The notes under the pieces: model-generated
Told to the model about the DNA's origin: nothing
Seen by the model: only the letters and a program-made list of their open reading frames with translations
Databases searched by the model: none
Position numbers and translations under genes: made by a program
In this document: positions 12,156-25,420 of the stretch, one piece after another
Position numbering within the stretch: position 1 is the stretch's first letter
How the letters are laid out: every line of letters begins with the position of its first letter
NCBI GenBank assembly: GCA_004794655.1
Contig: SMMW01000555.1
Span: 2,666,001-2,730,000 of the forward strand
From: Marisa cornuarietis
Taxonomy: Eukaryota > Mollusca > Gastropoda > Architaenioglossa > Ampullariidae
Direction of reading: 5' to 3'
Length of the DNA: 64,000 nucleotides

Positions 12156-12290
12156 CTGTGTTCAGCTGGTGGAAAACATTCACTGGTATCAGACAACCTG
12201 CTAACCTCATTAATGCCTTCAAGAAGTGTAAAATATCCAAAGTCTCAACCTAGGCAAGCTTCAGTCAGTAGCAATCATGTTGTAGCATGA
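12156..12290 (+). other. Candidate terminal coding exon (weak)
   Basis: A very pyrimidine-rich tract ending in CTCAG (12155) is followed by a 45-codon open frame ending in TGA at 12288-12290. The frame is rich in serine and basic residues with no recognised domain (for example SLMPSRSVKYPKSQ). No upstream exon was found. It could equally be a chance frame or a relic. Confidence 0.15.
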
Positions 12291-15200
12291 GAAATTTTAG
12301 GTGTGGAAAATAAGGAGGGAAAGAAGGAATGTGTTTTAGGTGGCTACCTGCTCTGAGTCAGCTCTAATTTATGCATTTTTCTGAAGTAATTGTGAGGTGG
12401 GTTGGAAAACCATTCATTGTGCTCTAGCTTGAATATGCTAATAATTATAATAATCCATAAGTATAGTCTCTATTTTCGTCAAATGAGACTGTAAACACAG
12501 ATATTTTAAAGTTAAGCAACTGAGTACACAAAGGTGTGACCAGTGAATCATTGCAAGAATTGTTTCCTTGGTGAGAAATGACAAAACCAACTGTATGTCA
12601 TGCATGTTACATGCAAGTCAGTAGGCAGACACACTTTCACAGATTTCAATACTTGTATAAAAAAAAAATCTTTGAACCAGGCCAGTATGTTGAGAGACTA
12701 CTCAGAATGAAAGAAAAAAGAGCAATAGGTAACCCAGCGGAGAGATGATACCTCAGAGTAAGGGACATATTCCTTACAAATGTGGGCAGTAGCATGAACA
12801 TGCATGTTGTAAAAAATACTATTCATCAGTTAATAGAGAGGCAACCATTTGTCCACCTTTTGTATGATAAAAAGAGATTAAGTGTGTACATTTCAGTTTG
12901 TTTTATTCTAGGACAGACAACTGTGTATCCAAATCTTCTTAAGAACTGATTTATATGCAGGATGTTCATTACACCATTGTTGCTATGAGTTTAGTTAATT
13001 CTGTGTTCCGGTTTCAAATGTTCTCTATTTTTTTTCCTCACTTTTCCTTTTGCAAACGCTGATAAAAATCATCCATAAATGTCTTGCACTTGTGGTTTAC
13101 TCGGATCTTGTAATAATTGATCATCAAAATATTATTAATGAGTTTCTGTTTTTTTTATTTTCTTGAATTTGCACTGAGTAGAAATAATCATGAAATGTTT
13201 TTGAGACTGAATCCAAAATAGAACATTTCGGAAAGTAAGCCTTTAAAGACATTGTTGAGAAACAAAATTAATACACTCAACAGCGCCCTTAACAACATTT
13301 TTTTTTAGGTCTGCAAAGAGAAGTTCTATATTTGGATGTCGTTTCACTTTACCAACCCTAAACCAGTCAAACAGAGCAAGTTATACATAGTAAAGTAGTA
13401 GGTAGACAATTTCTTTAATAGGTATCTATAAAGGCTGTGAAAGTAGGTAGGTATGTAGAATATACATAGATAAATCCAGGTTTTTTAACTGGAAGTACCA
13501 GACCATAGATGTATGTCACTATATCAAAGTAAATTTAAAGGGAAGTAATTGCTTAATCTTCTACTCCATATTTTTGTATTAGCCTCCCTTTAAGACGTCA
13601 GCTGTACTCGTCTAAATCGGCGGACAAGCTGTGGGAGATCAACTAGCAAAGCTATCCACGAGTAGATAAATCAGTAACAATATTAATAGGTGATTAGAAG
13701 TTACATCAGCAGACTTGACTGTCCTACATACAACTAAATGATTGTCGTAAAGAACGACTAAATATTTTTAAACATATATTAGGCAGACATGATAAGGAAA
13801 GAGAAATCTCGATTGTGATATCAGTAGTAAAACTTAAGTTGTTTCAATTGTGTGTATCACTCATCTGTGCATCTTGTCCTGTAATCATCAGTTTTGTTTT
13901 GATGAACTACAGACATGTTGAATGGGCAGCTGAGCTGTTTTGAGTAAAGTACAAAAGCAACAAACGGAAGATACAGGTCTTGTGACTTGTAGGCTAATTA
14001 AAAGGCACGAAAGTGGCAGCCCTAAAGACGTATTAACAAGTCATTGCAATTTAATTACAAGTCTACTCTCCCGAAAAGTTTAAAAGTTCTGACCATTTAA
14101 CGTGTTCGTGATCTGAACATTACTTCAGTGCATTGAATTGAAAGAACAGTGACAAAGAGAACATCAATAAGAAAGAAACAGTGTGTATGCCAGGTAGAGG
14201 CCCTTGTTGATGAACTGGAGCTTAATGTTATTAATATTAACTTGCAGCACAGAAAAGTAGAAACAGAAAAGATACTTCGTTTTTTATGGTAAATGCTGAG
14301 TTTTAATGTCCCAAGTGTACGGACGTATAAAGACCTTACATTAATCTATTTTAACAACATTCGCAAGTTCAAAACGGTTTAAAACATTACTACGGGTTTC
14401 CAGCATGTGTTTGGGGGCAGCTTGCCAGTGTTTGACAGTATTTTTTTTTTATTCCTCTAGTGTCTTCAACCATGAAGACAAGGGCTATTTGGACATTTAT
14501 CACATCATTTGCAGGACATGCAAAATAATCAACTTAAAAATTAGCCATAGTTTCACCACAGTGTGTAAACATTATCGCAATGTGTACATTCCCAGCCCAT
14601 CTGGCATTGACTGTCCTCTTATGTATTGAGAACAGGCTATTTGCTATTCCTATATGCAGAAGTAATAGGCATTTGAAATAGTTTGTACCCGCTTCAGTCC
14701 AGCTTCTCAACCATACATGAACTGTCAGTCAAGCGTGCGAATGGGTGTATGATATTCAAAATGAGTCTTGAGAACTAATTTTGATTTAATATTGCATGTT
14801 TTTGTGTTTTATCTTGTCCTTACTCTTGCAACTAGCGCGAGTTTTGATGAGTTTTTGTTCAATTAGTACGGGGTTAACTTTTGTAAGCGAGCACACTTCG
14901 CTACGTATAACTTCCCACTAGGATTAATCAAGTTGGTCATTTTCATGTTGGTCAGATACTCTTATGTGACCTTTCTATGCCGTTCCTTGCTTGTCCCTCT
15001 GAAATTGAATTTTTATTATGATTCACTTAATATCAATTTATATTTCTATGAAAAAGCTAGATTTATAAAATTCTGAGTCCCACCTGCAGCTGCTTTGGCG
15101 GGGCCAAACCAAATGACTTCACATCCCTTTCCAACCCTTGTCCTAACCCCACAACTAATACTTTAATTCCAATTGTCTTTATTGAGTTTTAAATTCAAAG

Positions 15201-15579
15201 AAATCAAGCCCAATTTCACATAGGTAGTCACGCGGTCAGACAGGAAAGTAATAATAGGAAAATAACAAAAGAGAGAAAGTATTGGATTCAAGGACGTCGG
15301 TCCCTTAAAAGGTTCTTTGTTAAACCACTATCCGTCCACAGGAAGGTGAAAACGACAGCGAGTACAAGATTGATGAGACAGAAAATCCTTTCAATAAAAA
15401 AAGAATAATAGAAATGCAAAAAATATAGAAAGCAAATAAAAATGAAACTTGTAAAGAAAAATCTGCAAAGATTTTAAAAGACGCACGAGAATAATTTTTT
15501 AAATAGAGAAAAAAAAGTGAAACGTACTGGTTTAACTTATGTCGCAACATTGTCTGGTAATGGCCGGTCCCTTAAACGG

Positions 15580-15829
15580 TCAGCGGCGAGATCCGGGGCG
15601 GACACAAATATGACTAATCAGGTAAACAAACAACATCAGTCCAGTGAACATGCACGCAAAATGATAGAGCGTGCGACCTGGCATGCGCAGTGAGGAGAGC
15701 AGCTGAAGACTGATCCAGGGAGACTGGGAGGGATGGAGCAACCGGAGGCGACAGACAGAACGACGCACAAGTTTCTTCCTGGCTGCAGCCTTCCTTGCAT
15801 CAGCCACGCGCCAGTACCAGCCTCCACAG
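15580..15829 (-). other. Candidate exon with a membrane-spanning stretch (weak)
   Basis: On the minus strand a good acceptor (TTTGTTTGCAG) precedes 15829. One frame stays open to a TGA at 15580 and contains basic residues followed by a hydrophobic run (FACMFTGLMLFVYLISHICV), the shape of a type II signal anchor. The frame enters without an ATG. The only internal ATG just before the hydrophobic run is not the first in the exon, and no clear donor follows. Function unknown. Confidence 0.18.
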
Positions 15830-18800
15830 CTGCAAACAAAGTGTCATCCGTATCTTGACGAGGGGCGGGGTGATTTTAATCGTATAAACACATGAGTTTG
15901 CTCCTGCTCTTAAAACGTGTGGTCTAGCACGTTAAAAAAAAAAAATCCCGACGAAAAAATACCAACAGTAAGGCAAAACCCTAAGTCAGGCTGTGACGAG
16001 GGCTGGCGACGATAACCACTGTAATTTATTCAGAGTCACCTCCTGACTGCCTCCGTGTTGAAGTGTCAGGAGGTTTAGAGGAGGTAATTCTTATTAATCT
16101 GCACGTAAGATGACGGCAGTATGTACGCACTCAACTACCATCTATACCGACACATGCGCTGAATGTGTGTTATTGTATAACGCACTCGTGTGTGAAAAGT
16201 TTAAGTAATAGCAATCCATAACAATAATTAAAAAGTCCCAAAGCCTTATTTAGTTGCCGCCACCTTCACTAATGAAACAGGTAGCTATTCATATCAAGCA
16301 TGGGGAGATAGGAAACGTTTTCGAAACACAGGCTCGAACAGGCCTCAAACTTTATCTTTTGTTGCACATTCAAGCGTGCTACCAACCAAGCTACAAATCA
16401 TAACCATCATCGTCGTCGTCGTCTCCCTTTTTATCCGCTCATTAAACGAAAACGTCATGTTGGTATTACAATGCAAGCAACAAATAGAAATACACAAGTC
16501 AGACAAACAAAGAGGTAAGCAGGCGCACACAGTACCCAACAGGAAGACAAAAGGAAAAAAGAAATACACAAAGCCGAAACACAGAAGAAATTGTTTCTTC
16601 AAATGTCTATCTAGCACAGGCTCATGCCTCTCGTCATGCTACTCTTTTCTTTATCGACGTGACGCTCGCAAAAGTCGCTCAGTACAGGTGCCCATAAATA
16701 GGTAACCGAATTTCCACTTCAGTGTTTGACGCAGCCCTTTTACGAACGGGGCAGAACAGTTTTTGTGACAGTTAATACCAGCACCTGGTCCCTCGCACAG
16801 CTGTCCAGTTACATTTTCGTTCCGGAACATTCCCTCACTTGCTCCACACCCACACATCAGGAGGTGCGCCATTGTTCTCAGTGCATCTGCCCTTAATTTC
16901 TTCTCGAGGCACCCCATCTTCCTCGCGGTTCGTGGAAACATGTAAAAAGCAACGCATTTCCACAGTAAAATTTAAAGAAAGTTGTAACCGTCGCTGCATG
17001 TTGCATGTTTCTTCATTGTTAAACCTTATTTCGGCTTCAACTGTATTTTTCAGAAATAAATAGCCTCCACTCAAGCTAAGCTTTTAAGAAAGTAAGCCTG
17101 ATTAAAAATATTAAAAAAATTAATGTGCTTAAGAAAAAATATACAGTGGCTAAGACAACGGCTTAGAAATGAAAGAAATAGTTGTTCCCAATATTTGTCT
17201 CGAAGAATTCACACCTGCGCACAGGCCTGACAAGAGGGAGGAGCAGGGAGGGATGGCCTTGGTCAGTAGTTCTTTCATCGTTTTCTTTTTCTTTCAAACA
17301 AAAGCGGAAAGAAAAGGTATCACAAGGAAAAAAATTAATAAGATAGCATTTAAAGAATGCTGTAAAGCATAAGCTTCACCACTACTAGAGCTACTGCTTC
17401 CTCCAATAATTGTAGCCACATATGTGACGACTCTGAAATCACACGTGCAATTAAGGTGAAAGATATAAACCTTGTATTGTCTTTAATCTTTGTTTTTTGT
17501 TTAATCTGTCAAGTTTTTCAAGTCCACTGGTGACATTTTCTTATAGAAGGGTTGTGAACAGTTTGATCGTTTTGCGTCCTTTTTATCTCATTTACTGACC
17601 ACTCACCTGCACAAGGCTCTAAAATGTTCATCTCATGCAGTGTTGTAGATCCTGGTGTACACTTTCTCTAACGTTTACTGTCTGTACTTCGTTACAAAAC
17701 GAAATGTAGATACTGCCAGTCGAATTATAACTTGTAAGCGTACTGTTATATACTAGAAAAATAATAAACTATTACAATTAATGATTAATGCAAGGGACCC
17801 GTCCTGGCTTTCGGTGGCCCTGCCTGCGCAACCCCAGGACCGTCGCAGGTAATCGCTTCACCTGTAAAAGTTATCGATATACCTGTGGGAATGCACAGCC
17901 CCGCCGTGGTGCACAGCTTTATTTATAATCATGTACCACAATGATTTGACACACAGAAAGCTTGCACATAAATGTTGAACATTGCACCGAGAGGTCTCAT
18001 TAACATCTACATTTAATAGCCATTTCACTTCTGCTTGAATGGAGGGAGAAGACGAAGAAGGCCGTAAAAAGGACAGAATTAGAGGAGGATATAAGCAGGA
18101 GTAGCCAGTTACACACCTTTTCCGATACTCTGACATAGTGTATAAAAAAGACACAAGTTTCTTTCCCCCGTTATACATATTTTGCAGTTGGTGGCCATGT
18201 TTTTGCGCCGTAATCAGGTGCGATTGGTGTTGGGTGTGTTGGAAATGCGATACCTTTTTTATTTTAGGCGGTAATGATGACACAGTTTAGCAAGGGTTAC
18301 TGGGTATACATTTCGTGGAGGAAATTCTCGACACTCCACTGTGCGCCTCGTTCTCTAGGTTATGTTTTATCTAGCCTCATTATCTTGAGTTTTAAGGTGT
18401 CTGATTTCTTTGACATCACTCCCACCAGTCGACGTGGGATTTTAAACCGTTCCCAGCAACACTGTATACGTACACTGTCTCTTTTCACTGTTTAATCCTT
18501 TTGTCAGCACATTGATGACCTGTACCCAGACTATGTGCTTCTATAAGGATCTTTTTGACCAGATACATATGTGAATATGTGACTGGCAATGCATAAACAT
18601 TTGACAACATATTCACGTATATAATTAAAAGGTTTCTTTCAAGTTTACTTCATTTTTGAATAATAAATTCTGGTTATCAATGATTTTTGTGTTTCATTTA
18701 TTAAATTGCAAAATGATACTTATATTATACTTTTTTTTAAAACTTTAAAATAGTATGATTTTTTGTGCTTTGCTCACCGTCCGACAGCCATAAGAATAAT

Positions 18801-18880
18801 TTAGATTAAGGCATGCTAGGTATGTAAAACTAGTAAAACATTAAATAGGTTGGAATATGATTCTAAAAACTACAGTGCAG

Positions 18881-19014
<134 letters not shown>

Positions 19015-19964
19015 ATGTTCTCGACTTTTGTAACTGCTCCTCGGCGTAACTTTAGACAATTTCATTCTTTTTTTTTTTTTCATACTTCTTTTTACTGGTT
19101 TACGGGCTACTTTACTGGGATATAGCCTGACTTGCTGTCTTGTAAAATCAATCCCACCAAACCTTCTGTGTTTCTGTCTTTACTTTAAAATTGCTGAAGA
19201 CGAATTTAATAACACCTGACGATCGAGATACAGCCAAGGTTCTTACTTGCTACGGTTTAGCAAGCATGGCCCTCCACCTGCCAGTACCACCGAGCAGCCA
19301 CAAGTATTTATGCTCAGGTGAAGAGTCACAGTCCAAGCACCTATACAGCCTCAAGCACTCGCATGATTAAATTACCTGTCACCTTTATGGTTTTAAGTGC
19401 CTCCGTGAGCAGCAGACCGCGAAAGGGGATAAACGTTTCGCTCTCGTGCCCTTAACACACACCCGTGTGAGATGTACGAGTAGCAGATGATTCACTGCCG
19501 TAGATACCGAAAAATAACATTTCGGAATGTTTCGTAACCCAAGCCCACGGAAAGAATCAGTCTCACACTACTCAAGAAGAATGTCCGCCAACGAGGTCGT
19601 CTTCTGTGTAATAAAACCTGTCGACGCAGATCTTTAATGACAGGCACAACGATAACGACGATGCAACTATTGGTACACACAGTGCACCTGTCCGTTTGGG
19701 ATTTAGTTTTAGTGGATATCATTAAAATATACAGAGAGAAAATGTCAAAAACTCCGATTTTTATTTAATTTATTGAGAGGGGGAAAATTTGTTGAAAAGG
19801 GTTATTATTTCTCCGATTCTGCTTCTAGAATTTCAATAATTCTTTCCCGCAAGTTAAAAGGATTGTGTTTTAGTTCTGTTATTTATTTATACCCACACAT
19901 TGATATTTATTTATATAGAAAGAGAGAGGAAGAGAAACATTCAACGATTTGATTGGTTTGGGGG

Positions 19965-20024
19965 CTATGTGGTCGGTGGGTGGGTGTTGGGTGTTATGTG
20001 GTCGGTGGGTGGGTGTTGGTGTGG
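19965..20024 (+). repeat. Two-copy G-rich minisatellite
   Basis: Two nearly identical copies of a roughly 29-bp unit containing GTGGTCGGTGGGTGGGTGTT. Confidence 0.75.
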
Positions 20025-20270
20025 ACCTATGTGCACAGACGCTTACTATTCAGCAGAATAAATAAATAGATGATCGGAGTGCTTTTTCCGAAAATATATA
20101 ACAATTTAGAGCGCTGTATTTCCAGTTGACACTCATCCTCTAAAGACAGTCCCCCAAAACTCAAAACATATTGTTTCTCACTTTAGTATTTTTACAGCTC
20201 GTCCTCTGTGGCTTTCCTGCGGCCATCCTAAACCGGAGTAAATCCATTAATCAGCTCTTTAAACCTTATA

Positions 20271-20395
20271 ATGTCGACAGATTACTACGTGCTGGAGGTC
20301 AAAAGACCACCCCGACGACAAACCACGTACCATCCGCGCCGTGTCACCGGGACGCTCATCAAGTCCCTCCAACCCTCCCGACCCCCGACTGCCAG
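20271..20395 (+). other. Candidate first coding exon
   Basis: An ATG with A at -3 opens a 41-codon frame, starting MSTDYYVLEVKRPPRRQ, that runs to a strong donor (CCAG/GTGAGC at 20395/20396), leaving two bases over. The stretch is GC- and CpG-rich compared with its surroundings, and the sequence is basic and proline-rich. A second open frame overlaps it. Downstream exons were not found, and I do not recognise the protein. Bases 20171-20270 would be its 5' leader and contain acceptor-like TTTTTACAG near 20198. Confidence 0.25.
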
Positions 20396-23300
20396 GTGAG
20401 CAGCTGTCATCGGTACCACCCTTCCTCGCGGTGAAAGCTTAGTACGGGGAGTCACCAGTCTCATCAGTCACTTCATTACGACCTCCGTTGTCCTCGCCAC
20501 AAGTCCTCGTGACGGTCTGACCGAGCCGAGCACCTATTCACGTCTGCTTCGCTTGTAGGGTGGGGTGGGGTGTTAGGGTGTAAGGGAGGAAGCACACTGA
20601 TGCTGACTGGTATTTCCTGTTGTTTTGTCTCGGTGCAAAGTGTAACACCTCATAAAAGACTCTGCGTGGGTGGTATTGTTATCTCTGTGGATAATAAGAT
20701 TTATTGCAGTTTCACTTGCACAGGCTGTGAATGTTTTTTTGTTCTTAACGAGAAGAGTGAACATAGTGGATTTATGGCTTTTGTCTGTTGTTTGTCGGTC
20801 TCTCCATCTGTCCTTTCCTTATTTGTATGCTGTTTGTTTGTGTATATTTTTATTTGTTCCTTAATTGAAATCTCTATTAATACAGTTGTCTCCTTCCATT
20901 AGCAAAGAAAAAAATCAAAAATCGTACTGTACATGATCAGAATATGCAAGCACATACTGTAACCATACAGAGGTTTGTTTTATCTTCCCTGCAGCTACTG
21001 TAGAGACATTTACATTGTACAGTGGTTATAATATTACAATAGCTGATTACTTGAGATTATATGTGTAAGGGTGTCCTTCTGTAAGTGAAGATCAGAACAT
21101 ATCTAAAAAGTTTAGAGTCAGTTTGGTGCAGCTGCGTTCTGTCTTTATTTTCTTTCCCTTTTTGAGAAATGATTTAGTTCCGCGGGGTTAGGAGGGGACA
21201 CAGACTAGAAAGTGAGCCTGTAAAACATTTCCATGAAGTGCACTGGTCAAGGACGAGCATCGAGACGATGGAGTCAACTTGACACAGTGACATCCATGGG
21301 ATTTCCATCAGCTGCAGACAGACTCTGTCCATCAGCAGGAGGCTCGTTCGGTGGGTGCCTTATCGCAGAATCCCAGCGAAGCTCCGTCTTTGAGCAGACG
21401 GCAATCAGATACCATAGCATCACAAGAATTTCCAGAGTTTTGCTTGACGCCCTTTTGATGTTCTAAGTGAACATCTGGAACATTGCCCAACTTCCTTGTC
21501 ACGATTCCTTCTCCGCTGCATGGCTTTTGCATCACTACCCTTAATTTTCATTGACTATAAAATCTGTAAAACAAAATCGATTAGCCACTTCAAATGGTCA
21601 TTTATTTTTTATTTTATTATTTTTTTGTAAATGCCGCCCCTTTCTTGATATGTTTTCTTTAGTTGTCAGAACTTCGCAGCATTTATTATGTTATCTTTCT
21701 CACATTAGTTGCGTGCGGGTTTCTTTTCTTTCCTAACTTTATTTTCACAGTTAAAGTCAAATGAAAGAAAAATATCTTTTCCACATGACCTTCATTTGCA
21801 GGACAGTAAGTAGATTAAATAAAACTATTTATCTTATATTTGTTCATGATAAAAAATTAGGTAATTAGAAATATAAACGTTTTCTCCCTAATATCATGCC
21901 AAACATAATTTCTTTTGTTTACTCTACCTCATTGAAGTCTTTTTCCAACGTAAAATGGAAAAAGGCAAGTGGTTAGAGAAATTTAAGTAGAGGGCTATTC
22001 CTCGTCTTTTAGTGACTCACAGGCTGCTTCACTTCATTTCCCAATACAGATAAATGTAAGGACCCAGAAGGCAGGGCTGTGAGATTTCATTTGTGGGTGA
22101 GTGCTTGTGGAACTTGCGGGAAAGATAAGACACTGGGAGGGACACGGGGAGGAGTGAGTAATAAAATACTACTGGAGGATAGTTTAACATTAAGTCAACA
22201 TCCTTCGCGATATGCTCGAAGAACAAGGAACCTAATCCGGCTTTTCTCTCTCCAAACATGCAAACCTACTTTGTCTTCGGGTTTATCGTGGTACTGCAGA
22301 CGCTGAAACCGGATTTACACGTGAATGCGTGTGGGAGTGTGTCCTTTTCCCTTTGTTAGCGTAACTGCCTCTGTGTGTGAGCGTGTGTGCTTGCGTGCGT
22401 GCGTGCATCTAGGATAATGAGCCACTAAGGGGGAAAATACACGTGTAGGTGTTCCTAGCCGAAGGGTGAACAAAAGACAAACACCAGTTTACGGTAATTG
22501 GATGGAAACCACGGAAGTCATTCAGACATCCTTGATGCTAAGCAGGTGCAGCAACTTCCTCTGGTTAAGTTTGGAGTCTCAAAATAGATCAGAAAGGACG
22601 AATACCCACCTCATTTAAAATGACACTTTGACAACAACTGTCACTGTTTGTGCCACCGAATTAGATTTATTTCAACAAACACGATGTGAGAGGCAAATGT
22701 CCCCTGAACCCTGCTGCTTCACCCAAACCGTCCGACCTTGGCCAACAGCAATGACATGAATGACAATAAAATTACATTTGGAAGAGCTAGCAACAAAAAG
22801 CAAGCCAGGCTAAGGTGGATACACTGGCCATCAATCAACTCGACGGTAGTAGCACCAGCTGTGCGTATGTAGCAGCAGAATACAAATATCGAATGTGAGG
22901 AAAGTCATCAAGGATAACATCACAGGAAAGACACAGAGAAATATATCTTTATTATGTAAGTTATAGTTTTCATTTTCTGAAATCCTGTCTTGAAAAAAAA
23001 ACTGTTTTAGAAAGCTGCTAATGTTGACCATGATCCTAAAACATGACGTGCTTGAACAGAACATCCTTCAAAGTCAGCCACATAGTTGGTCACTACATCC
23101 TCCTCATCATCAGCAGCAACGGCGACGGCAAATGCAACAACAGCAACAGAAGAAGAACCTACACGAGCTCAAGAGTTTGCAATTTAAAGTTCGTGCCCTT
23201 GATTTGAAAATGAAATGATGCATGATTGACATTTAACGATACGCCACTTCTGACCTACCCTATAATACCAACCAACTATAACTCAGAACCTCCCCGTAGA

Positions 23301-24216
23301 GTGGCCTCTCCTCAGATTCCTCCTATGGGAGCACAAGAGCAACATGACAACAGTGGAAAGGTTGTCTGATGATTCACAAGGCATCTCAAGCTCTTAGTCA
23401 TAATCAACGCCACCCTCTCTTACTCTGAATAGTGGTTATTCCATGGTGAGCACATACCCGATCTAATCAATGACATGATACTAGTCGGCGTTGAGCTGTC
23501 GGTATTTCAGAGGTAGCCGGGGAAAATAATCGCCGCTCGGTCATGTGTAACCACTGAGCCTTGACGTTAGTGTCGTCTGCGCTGAATCAAAGAGAAAGCC
23601 ATCCCCGTTCGGGCAACAAATTATTATCTCTATCGTCTGGCCAGCTCACACAGACCAGTCTCACCTGTCACAGATAGAGCGTGGTAGCCTCCGGGTCTCA
23701 GAGGAGATGATTCAGTTCCACGCGTCATGCAAGCCTTTTTTTTTGTCTACGCTGCCGTCCTCGAGTAGGAATCGAAAAAAAAAACATATTACAACTGTAT
23801 TATTCATTATTCTGGATGATAATATTGATGATGAAAGGTGATGATAAGCCTTTTACCGAATGCTCAGTTATATATTCGTTTACTTTTCCAGTCATACAAT
23901 GTTTCAGTATTTTTTTTTAAAGGACTGCGCGGGTATTTCCATCCAATTTATTTTCGCTGCCTGTTGACACCGTGGACGTAATGAACAGGACATTGTGTGT
24001 GGGGTCAGGGGGGGAGCCGGGGCTGGGGACAGTGGGACTGAGTCGCTATATATGAGTCTGCAACACACGGCCTTCTCTATAGCAGGGGATTTACGAGTCT
24101 ACTTTGTCATGTCATTAGGAACCAGTTGGTGCTGGCAATCGGCCAAGGAAGCTTTTTACGCAATTCGCCTAAAGGCCATTAACTAAGATAACTTGGATCC
24201 GCCATGTGCCTTCCGT

Positions 24217-24240
24217 TTGTGTGTGTGTGTGTGTGTGTGA
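24217..24240 (+). repeat. (GT)n microsatellite beside a SINE
   Basis: A short GT run directly next to the tail side of the reverse-oriented SINE, where simple repeats commonly sit. Confidence 0.85.
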
Positions 24241-24418
24241 GAAAGAGGGGAAGGGGGTCCTTGGTGTTTACGCCGAGCAAGTGAGTAAGGCTAAATCGCG
24301 GCAAAGCAGTCAAGATGTCACATGCAGAAAAAGAACAGCGTACCCAAAACGAGATCTGAACGCTGGACAGCCAGTCCTCACTGTACTGGTGACCGTTGTG
24401 CCACCCGGCCGCCCAAGA
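24240..24418 (-). mobile_element. tRNA-derived SINE
   Basis: On the minus strand, a GGCGGCCGGGTGGCACAACG start contains an RNA polymerase III A-box-like TGGCACAACGG (24403-24393). About 40 bases later comes a B-box-like GTTCAGATC (within 24363-24351). The body ends in CGGCGTAAACACCAAGGACC, a wording typical of molluscan tRNA-related SINEs, followed by a GT microsatellite. It cannot be a tRNA gene because the acceptor and anticodon arms do not pair. Confidence 0.65.
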
Positions 24419-24873
24419 GAGAGAGAGAGAAAAAAAAGAGGAAAAATGTATAGAATGGTCGATGTACATGGAAAAGGAACTCTGTTTCTGAAGATTGTGA
24501 TGTGCTAGGGCTGCTCTAAGCTAACCATGTCTATATTTCTTATAGCGTATCAACTACCCGCAAGGGTCAGTTACTTTCTTTGGGACCTTTTCTGTGCCAT
24601 TGAATTCATCGTTATTGTCATCTTCGATGTCATGTTAACATTGATTAAAAAGAAAACAAATTAATTTTCTAGTATCCTCAAGCAGGTTTTATCAGCTGCT
24701 GTAATAACGTTAAAAGTTTGTGTATCTTAATGGCGATACTCAATAGACATATGATTGTGATAAATAACTTAAAGTGTTGTGGCGGGTACTCAGTAATCTT
24801 CGTAAAATTATCTGTGAATGCTGATACGCCAGCACATCACAATCAATCTCTTCATAGTCTATTCCCGCACGAG

Positions 24874-24877
24874 CGCG

Positions 24878-24916
<39 letters not shown>

Positions 24917-24917
24917 T
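24874..24917 (+). repeat. (TC)n(AC)n compound microsatellite
   Basis: A CT run passes into a CA run. Confidence 0.9.
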
Positions 24918-25350
24918 CACAGGTCGGTTGATCGAGTCTAGATATGGCTGACCATTCCATCCATCCCGTTGTGAGAGGCTGTTTGTGTTCACTGGCCAGG
25001 AACGGCATTTCATTAAAATACAGTCTCAGATCGTTGCAGATTATTAATTAATGAGGTCGGCATGTTTCATGCTTCACGTCTTCATGATTTTGTTAGTGTA
25101 TTTTACTTCTGTACTAACCACATCGGAATAGTAATGAGATAACGGTGATCAAAGATTACTCTATTGCTCACATCACCATTACTAAATATTCTCTTCATAA
25201 CAGCAATTTATTCCTATGAGAAGGCGCCAGCAAGAATCATCGCTACATAACCTACGCCATTTCTTTCGTATGAGTTAACTCCATGTCGTCACATGTACAG
25301 TTACAATTTTGGATATTTCTTAGCCTCTCCTTCTCACCCTCTCTCTCAGT

Positions 25351-25351
<1 letters not shown>

Positions 25352-25417
<66 letters not shown>
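25352..25417 (+). repeat. (AC)n microsatellite
   Basis: About 33 AC units, followed by a short AG run. Confidence 0.95.

Positions 25418-25420
<3 letters not shown>

Noticed and set aside
16345..16705. Overlapping frames of 90-109 codons on both strands
   Set aside because: Mirror frames through AC-rich and AAG-rich sequence. No splice context or domain.
23021..23218. 65-codon Gln-rich ORF with ATG
   Set aside because: Low-complexity CAG/CAA origin, with no supporting splice or family evidence.
24351..24418. tRNA gene
   Set aside because: A- and B-box-like words are present, but the arms do not fold and a SINE body follows.
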